Assembly (NCBI GenBank): GCA_028292345.1
Contig: JAQGMN010000154.1
Span: 1 to 10,423 of the forward strand
From: Polaromonas sp.
GTDB taxonomy: Bacteria; Pseudomonadota; Gammaproteobacteria; Burkholderiales; Burkholderiaceae_C
Length of the DNA: 10,423 nt
Reading direction: 5' to 3'
The translations under genes were made by a program, and so were the position numbers. The notes beneath the pieces were generated by a model. It was given only the letters and a program-made list of their open reading frames with translations. It had not been told where the DNA came from and did no database searches. Below are positions 6,366 through 10,423 of the stretch, one piece after another. Each line of letters opens with the position of its first letter. Position 1 is the stretch's first letter.

Positions 6366-7697
6366 TCACGCCAAGGGCAGCGAGCGCTCCACGATCCCCG
6401 CAAACAGCGCCGCGCCCAAGGGCAGCACGCTGTCGTTGAAGTCGTAGCAGCTGTTGTGCAGAAAGCGGCTGCCCACGCCGCCCCGCCCGTCAGCACCTTG
6501 CTCACCTTGTCCCAGACGCAGGTAGGCGCCCGGTTTTTCCTTGAGCATGAAGGAAAAGTCCTCCGAACCCATGCTGGGCTCCAGATTGCGCACCACGTTG
6601 CCGGCGCCCACCAGTTGCTCGGCCACCACGGTAGCCAGCTGGTATTCGGCCTGCGAATTGATGGTCGCCGGATAGATGCGTTCGTAGTTCACGGTAGCGG
6701 TGGCGCCAAAACCGCTGGCTACCGCAGCGCAAAGCTGCCTCAAGCGCTGCTCGACAAAATCCTGCATCTCGGGCTTGAAGGTGCGAACGGTGCCCACCAG
6801 CGTGGCACTGCCGGGCACCACGCTCATGGCCGCCAGGTCCCCCGCCTGCATGGCGCACAGGCTGATCACCACGTTGTCCATGGCCTTGACGTTGCGCGAG
6901 ACGATGCTTTGGACAGACGTGATGATGTGCGCCGCCACCAGGATCGGATCGACGGTCAGGTAGGCATGGGCGCCGTGGCCGCCCTTGCCGGTGATCTCGA
7001 TGGTGATGCGGTCTGCCGCCGCCATCATGGGCCCGGAATTGATGCCGATGGTGCCGGGCCGCATGGCCGGCCAGTTGTGCATGGCGTAAATCGCCTGGAC
7101 CGGGAACCGCTCGAACAGCCCGTCGTTGATCATGGCCTCGGCGCCGCCGCGCCCTTCTTCCGCAGGCTGAAAGACCAGCACGGCATCGCCGGCAAAATTC
7201 CGGGTTTCGGCCAGGTAGCGCGCCGCGCCCACGAGCATGGTGGTGTGGCCGTCATGGCCGCAGCCATGCATCAGGCCGGGCTTGGCCGATTTCCAGCCAA
7301 AGTCGTTGTGTTCGTTCATGGGCAGCGCATCCATGTCGGCGCGCAAGCCGGTCATGGGCGCGCAGTCCGGTTGCGCGTATCGGGAAGCCCTGCCAGGCTG
7401 GCGGCCCTTGATGACCGCGACCACGCCGGTTTTTCCGATGCCGGTGTGCACTTCGTCCACCCCGCACAGCTTGAGCGCATGGGTCACGCGGCTGGCGGTG
7501 TAGACCTCTTCGAAACCGAGTTCCGGGTGCGCATGGAGGTCGCGGCGGAAGGCAGTCAGTTCAGGATGGAAGCGGGCAATCTGGGCAAAGGCCCGGCCGT
7601 TCACCTGCAACGGGCGTGGCCGTTCAAGGATTGATGAATCGCTCATGTCCGCTGACAGCAGCGACAGGGGTTTTTCAAGAAGAGCCGGGGTGCGCAT
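6366..7697 (-). CDS. M20D-family metal-dependent amidohydrolase (hippurate hydrolase/aminoacylase-like)
   Basis: Cytoplasmic binuclear-metal hydrolase of N-acyl amino acids or related amides, in the HipO/amidohydrolase branch of peptidase family M20. The 443 residues contain RRDLHAHPELGFEE (51-64), LRADMDALPMNE (118-129) and the metal-ligand motif GCGHDGHTTM with Cys146 and His148. FQPAEEGRGGA supplies the catalytic and metal Glu180-Glu181, MHNWP supplies His207, and a C-terminal His414 lies in FLHNSCYDF. The lid/dimerisation domain spans about 230-340. The ATG at 7697 has AGGA 10 nt upstream and a candidate promoter just beyond. An internal ATG at 7646 would remove 17 unconserved residues and also fits the family. 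Residues about 99-115 look slightly longer than usual. The gene stands 90 bp upstream of mntA on the same strand and has no obvious functional link to it. The substrate cannot be determined. Confidence 0.9.
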   Translation of the reverse strand: MRTPALLEKPLSLLSADMSDSSILERPRPLQVNGRAFAQIARFHPELTAFRRDLHAHPELGFEEVYTASRVTHALKLCGVDEVHTGIGKTGVVAVIKGRQPGRASRYAQPDCAPMTGLRADMDALPMNEHNDFGWKSAKPGLMHGCGHDGHTTMLVGAARYLAETRNFAGDAVLVFQPAEEGRGGAEAMINDGLFERFPVQAIYAMHNWPAMRPGTIGINSGPMMAAADRITIEITGKGGHGAHAYLTVDPILVAAHIITSVQSIVSRNVKAMDNVVISLCAMQAGDLAAMSVVPGSATLVGTVRTFKPEMQDFVEQRLRQLCAAVASGFGATATVNYERIYPATINSQAEYQLATVVAEQLVGAGNVVRNLEPSMGSEDFSFMLKEKPGAYLRLGQGEQGADGRGGVGSRFLHNSCYDFNDSVLPLGAALFAGIVERSLPLA

Positions 7698-7724
7698 GTC
7701 TGTGTGATCCTGATTGTCAGCAAG

Positions 7725-7759
7725 TAGTAAATACTATGGCGAAACTTTGGTGCGGTAAA
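7725..7759 (-). promoter_or_regulatory. Candidate sigma70 promoter of the M20 amidohydrolase gene
   Basis: On the minus strand TTTACC (7759-7754, 4/6 to TTGACA) and TAGTAT (7736-7731, 4/6 to TATAAT) are separated by exactly 17 bp, giving a start near 7724 and a leader of about 27 nt to the ATG at 7697. An inverted repeat TAGTA-AA-TACTA (7725-7736) covers the -10 box and could be an operator. The rest of this 273-bp intergenic stretch up to 7896 holds nothing else I can name. Confidence 0.4.
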
Positions 7760-7896
7760 CATCAGGCTCCCCAGGCCAGCGCAATTTGCGTACAAACGAC
7801 AGTCTGGGTGCTGGAACATGCCAACAATGCACACCCCGCACGCCTACAGCTGCCACGCTCTGCGCAAGATCCGTTGACGACGGTAAACCCGTCCAT

Positions 7897-7931
7897 AAAA
7901 AAACCCCACCGTGTCGCCACAGTGGGGTTTT
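7897..7931 (-). terminator. Rho-independent terminator of the first porin gene
   Basis: A perfect 10-bp stem pairs AAAACCCCAC (7900-7909) with GTGGGGTTTT (7922-7931) around a 12-nt loop. Reading on the minus strand it is followed by seven Ts (7903-7897), and it lies 40 bp after the porin stop codon. The A/T symmetry means it may also stop plus-strand transcription. Confidence 0.92.
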
Positions 7932-7970
7932 GTTTTCTGTTTTAACCGCTAGCTTGCGCCAGCTGAAAAA

Positions 7971-9011
7971 TTAGAACGAGTGGCGAACACCCAGACCGTA
8001 GGTCGTGATTTCGGTTTCGCCAGTGGCAGCCGTGAAGGCAGGGCCGTAGGACTTGGTGTTTTGAACACCAGCGTACAGGCCGGTACGCTTGGACAGGGCA
8101 TAAGTACCCAGGACAGAATAACCTTTGCCTGTGCGCTCGATGCCAGCAGACTCGCTCTTGGAACGGGCATAACCAGCCGAAATTGCAGCGGCACCGAAGG
8201 GAACCGACACGCCGATCTGGCCTTCCTTATCGCTGTACGCATTGTTCTTGGCCGTGTTGTAGCTACCCGTCAGTTTAGCCACACCAAAGTCATAAGAACC
8301 ACCAAGCAGGTTGTACTTGTTCTTGTTTTCCGCACCACCCAAAGTTGCAACATTCAGCTCGTCTTGCTGATAGGCGTAACCTACGAGGATTGGACCATTT
8401 GCGTACTTGATATGCACGCTTGCAGAGTCACGGGAATCACCAAAATTAGGTGGTGTTGCGGTAGTCGCATTTTTGTTCTCGCCGAAACCGTAGACAACTG
8501 CACCACTGAAACCGCCAAAGCTTGGCGAGGTGTAGGCAATGGAGTTGTTGATACGGTTGGTGTAGTCTTGAACGCCGTTGGCAGAGACAGGGCCGCGCGC
8601 GCTGAAGGTGAACGCATCGTAGTTGTGGTTGGTCGCGCCTTGCAGGTTGTCGTACGCGGAGTACTGACGACCCAGGGACACGGTACCGAAACCGCTTTGC
8701 AGGCCAACGAAGGCTTGACGGCTGAACAGCGCGCCGTTTTGGGCAGATGCGCCGGTGTCAAGGCTGAAGCCGCTTTCCAGCGTGAAAATGGCCTTCATGC
8801 CGCCGCCGAGGTCTTCAGAACCCTTCAGGCCCCAACGCGAACCGTTGACGCCGGAGGTGTTCACAGCGGTTTGACGCTGGCCAACGCCACGGACTTCGGT
8901 CTCGGTGCTGCCAACCCATGCGTCAGCGATGCCGTACAGGGTCACGGAAGATTGGGCCATTGCGGCGCCGGATGCTGCCAATACTGCCAGAGCGATGAGT
9001 GATTTTTTCAT
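7971..9011 (-). CDS. Outer-membrane porin (Gram-negative porin family, Omp32-like), copy 1
   Basis: Forms trimeric, water-filled diffusion channels in the outer membrane; betaproteobacterial relatives such as Omp32 are 16-strand beta-barrels. The 346-residue precursor starts MKKSLIALAVLAASGAAMAQ, a standard Sec signal peptide with probable cleavage after AMA (residue 19). The mature protein opens with SSVTLYG and contains the family hallmark SRWGLKGSEDLGGGMKA. It has alternating aromatic/polar strands and ends RHSF, with the terminal Phe required for BAM assembly. The start at 9011 was chosen because it gives the signal peptide and has GGAG about 9 nt upstream; an in-frame start at 9101 would bury the signal peptide. 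It is followed by its own terminator and is paralogous to the next porin. Ion selectivity and substrate cannot be told from sequence alone. Confidence 0.95.
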   Translation of the reverse strand: MKKSLIALAVLAASGAAMAQSSVTLYGIADAWVGSTETEVRGVGQRQTAVNTSGVNGSRWGLKGSEDLGGGMKAIFTLESGFSLDTGASAQNGALFSRQAFVGLQSGFGTVSLGRQYSAYDNLQGATNHNYDAFTFSARGPVSANGVQDYTNRINNSIAYTSPSFGGFSGAVVYGFGENKNATTATPPNFGDSRDSASVHIKYANGPILVGYAYQQDELNVATLGGAENKNKYNLLGGSYDFGVAKLTGSYNTAKNNAYSDKEGQIGVSVPFGAAAISAGYARSKSESAGIERTGKGYSVLGTYALSKRTGLYAGVQNTKSYGPAFTAATGETEITTYGLGVRHSF

Positions 9012-9097
9012 TGAGAATTTCTCCAAGGTTAAACATAGGGCTCCGGTAAGAGGACTGCCCAATACTTTCGCATTTGCAGCTCCCCCAGAGACCCGGG

Positions 9098-9120
9098 CCA
9101 ACCCCCTTTCGGGAAGTTGG
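9098..9120 (-). promoter_or_regulatory. Stem-loop in the 5' leader of porin copy 1
   Basis: On the minus strand CCAAC pairs with GTTGG and an inner CCC pairs with GGG around GAAA, with small bulges. It lies about 87 nt upstream of the porin ATG and at or next to the predicted transcription start. There is no T-run, so it is unlikely to be a terminator. A role in mRNA stability, as for the 5' stem-loop of ompA, is inference. Confidence 0.45.
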
Positions 9121-9284
9121 GTCTATTGCACCAGAATGAACCTTGATCCGCAAAGAAATGCGCCACAAAAGCGCTTTTTTGTTGCAGGCAAGCGACAAAC
9201 AAGGCTGCTGCGTGGAGCAAAAACAACGTTGATGCGCTGGCGCTTGGAGTCCTTTCAACTTTAAGTGATTCAAATCAGGCGATC

Positions 9285-9326
9285 GAAAAAACGAAAAGCC
9301 GCTTCAGGTTTCCCCAAAGCGGCTTC
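9285..9326 (-). terminator. Rho-independent terminator of the second porin gene
   Basis: A perfect 9-bp stem pairs AAGCCGCTT (9296-9304) with AAGCGGCTT (9317-9325). Reading on the minus strand it is followed by TTCGTTTTTT. It begins about 38 bp after the porin stop, so the two porins are probably separate transcription units. Confidence 0.9.
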
Positions 9327-9363
9327 AAAAAGCTCAACCGCCTGGCTTCACGCCAGGAACCGA

Positions 9364-10401
9364 TCAGAACTTGTGCTGAACGCCCACTGCGAAGGTGTCG
9401 GTCTTGACTTCCGAACCAGCGATTTCGTTTTTAGCCAGTTGAAGGCCGGTGTACAGGAAAGTCCGCTTGGACAAGTCGTACTTGGCAGCCAGGCCCACAC
9501 CGGTGCTCTTGACTTCGCCACCAGCACCAAGCGTGACTTTGGAACGTGCAACACCGCCGGACACAGTGACAGCGCCGAGCGGCACATCAACGCCGATCTG
9601 GAATTCCTTGGCCTTGTCGCTGCCATCTTTCACATGGCCGTAAGCAGCCAGGAGCTTGGCAGGGCCGAAGTCATACGAACCATTGAGTTGCGTGAACTTG
9701 GTGGTGTCGGTGTTGAGCGAAGCACCGCCCTCTTTTTCGGTCTGGTAAGCCAGTGCTGCTGCCACCGGGCCGCCGGCATACTGAACGTTGAAGCTGGCGA
9801 TCTTGCCTTCGCTTGCGGTTGTCGTCTTGTTCTCGCCAAAGCTGTACATGGCCGCAGCGCTGAAACCGCTGAAAGATGGGGTTGCGTAGTAAAGCGCATT
9901 GCCTGGACGGTCCTGGTAGCCGTTGCTTACCCAGACGCCGGTAGCTGGCGCAAAAATGTTGGCATCGAACGCAGCGGCGCCGCTGCCTTTGACTTCGTCA
10001 TAAGGCGTCCACATCTTGCCGACGCGAACTTCACCGAAACCGCCCGACAGGCCGACCCACGACTGGCGTCCAAAGGTTGAGCTGGAAACAGCACCGGTGT
10101 AGGGATTGGTGTAGCTGTTGGCAGCACCGGTATCGACATTGAAGCCAGCTTCCAGCATGAAATTGGCTTTCAAGCCGCCGCCCAGGTCTTCCGAACCCTT
10201 CAGGCCAAAACGGCTGGTCTTGAAACCGCCCCTGTCCACCACGGTCTGGCGCGTCGATGAGGTCGCAGTGCCTGGCGATGAAAGCTTGACCCTGCTGGTG
10301 CCCACATAGGCATCGACCAGACCGTAAAGGGTCACGCTGGACTGAGCTGATGCAACGCCGGAAGCAGCGAGTACGGCCAAAGAGATCAAATTCTTTTTCA
10401 T
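9364..10401 (-). CDS. Outer-membrane porin (Gram-negative porin family, Omp32-like), copy 2
   Basis: General-diffusion porin of the outer membrane, paralogous to the copy directly downstream. The 345-residue precursor starts MKKNLISLAVLAASGVASAQ, a Sec signal peptide with probable cleavage after ASA (residue 19). The mature protein opens with SSVTLYGLVDAYVG, carries the hallmark SRFGLKGSEDLGGGLKA, and ends VGVQHKF with the terminal Phe of BAM substrates. GGAG lies about 9 nt before the ATG and is the last signal visible before the window edge; the promoter is outside. The two copies share signal peptide, first strand, the GLKGSEDLGGG motif and overall length. They differ clearly in the middle, where the surface loops and the pore-constricting loop 3 would lie, so different permeability is likely. 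This is an older duplication, not a recent one. Confidence 0.95.
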   Translation of the reverse strand: MKKNLISLAVLAASGVASAQSSVTLYGLVDAYVGTSRVKLSSPGTATSSTRQTVVDRGGFKTSRFGLKGSEDLGGGLKANFMLEAGFNVDTGAANSYTNPYTGAVSSSTFGRQSWVGLSGGFGEVRVGKMWTPYDEVKGSGAAAFDANIFAPATGVWVSNGYQDRPGNALYYATPSFSGFSAAAMYSFGENKTTTASEGKIASFNVQYAGGPVAAALAYQTEKEGGASLNTDTTKFTQLNGSYDFGPAKLLAAYGHVKDGSDKAKEFQIGVDVPLGAVTVSGGVARSKVTLGAGGEVKSTGVGLAAKYDLSKRTFLYTGLQLAKNEIAGSEVKTDTFAVGVQHKF

Positions 10402-10423
10402 TGAAAAACTCCAAAAAGTGGAA

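Larger units (their letters stand above)
9012..9363. other. Intergenic region between the two porins (352 bp)
   Basis: This non-coding stretch holds the terminator of the second porin at its right end and the promoter and leader of the first porin at its left. A weak minus-strand promoter candidate is TTGCGG (9153-9148) and TGCAAT (9130-9125) with a 17-bp spacer, giving a start near 9118. A strong hairpin at 9098-9120 and a perfect 12-bp palindrome AAAAGCGCTTTT (9167-9178) are also present. I see no small gene or RNA gene that I can support; the short open frames here have no credible start or conservation. Confidence 0.6.

Noticed and set aside
6456..7634. 392-codon open frame on the plus strand opposite the amidohydrolase gene
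   Set aside because: Antisense shadow; the minus strand carries all M20 metal ligands.
7980..9002. 340-codon open frame on the plus strand opposite porin copy 1
   Set aside because: Antisense shadow; the minus strand has a signal peptide, barrel pattern and terminal Phe.
9012..9101. In-frame start at 9101 extending porin copy 1
   Set aside because: It would place 30 residues before a clear Sec signal peptide; the GGAG site precedes 9011.

Overview
The window looks like chromosomal DNA of a high-GC betaproteobacterium, most likely a member of the Comamonadaceae (Polaromonas/Rhodoferax/Acidovorax relatives). This rests on three things: protein sequence character, two Omp32-like 16-strand porins with MKK...AQSSVTLYG N-termini, and a TalB/Pgi/Zwf/HexR carbon-metabolism cluster. 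The genus is an inference from remembered protein features; no search was run.

Layout. Positions 1-3070 (minus strand) hold a compact sugar-phosphate operon read right to left: transaldolase (tal), glucose-6-phosphate isomerase (pgi), and a HAD-family hydrolase that overlaps the end of pgi by ATGA and runs off the left edge. Positions 3071-3219 are a divergent control region with a good candidate HexR operator. Positions 3220-5534 (plus strand) hold zwf (glucose-6-phosphate dehydrogenase) followed 2 nt later by hexR, an RpiR-type regulator. Together these genes connect glucose-6-P/fructose-6-P, the oxidative branch and the non-oxidative pentose-phosphate branch. The encoded regulator probably controls both its own operon and the divergent one.

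Positions 5602-6275 (minus strand) hold a HEPN/MNT toxin-antitoxin pair of lower GC (about 50% by eye, against about 65% for hexR). The MntA-like nucleotidyltransferase antitoxin is intact. The HepT-like RNase toxin has an in-frame TAG at codon 10, so the toxin is probably broken or made only by weak reinitiation. Positions 6366-7697 (minus strand) encode an M20D-family metal amidohydrolase. Positions 7971-9011 and 9364-10401 (minus strand) encode two tandem paralogous outer-membrane porins, each with its own ribosome-binding site and its own strong rho-independent terminator.

Most of the window is recognisable core metabolism and envelope function, and I found no convincing wholly new system. 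The points most worth a second look are the amber codon in hepT, the HexR-type operator between tal and zwf, a short palindromic repeat apparently inserted in frame into pgi, and a hairpin near the predicted 5' end of the first porin mRNA.
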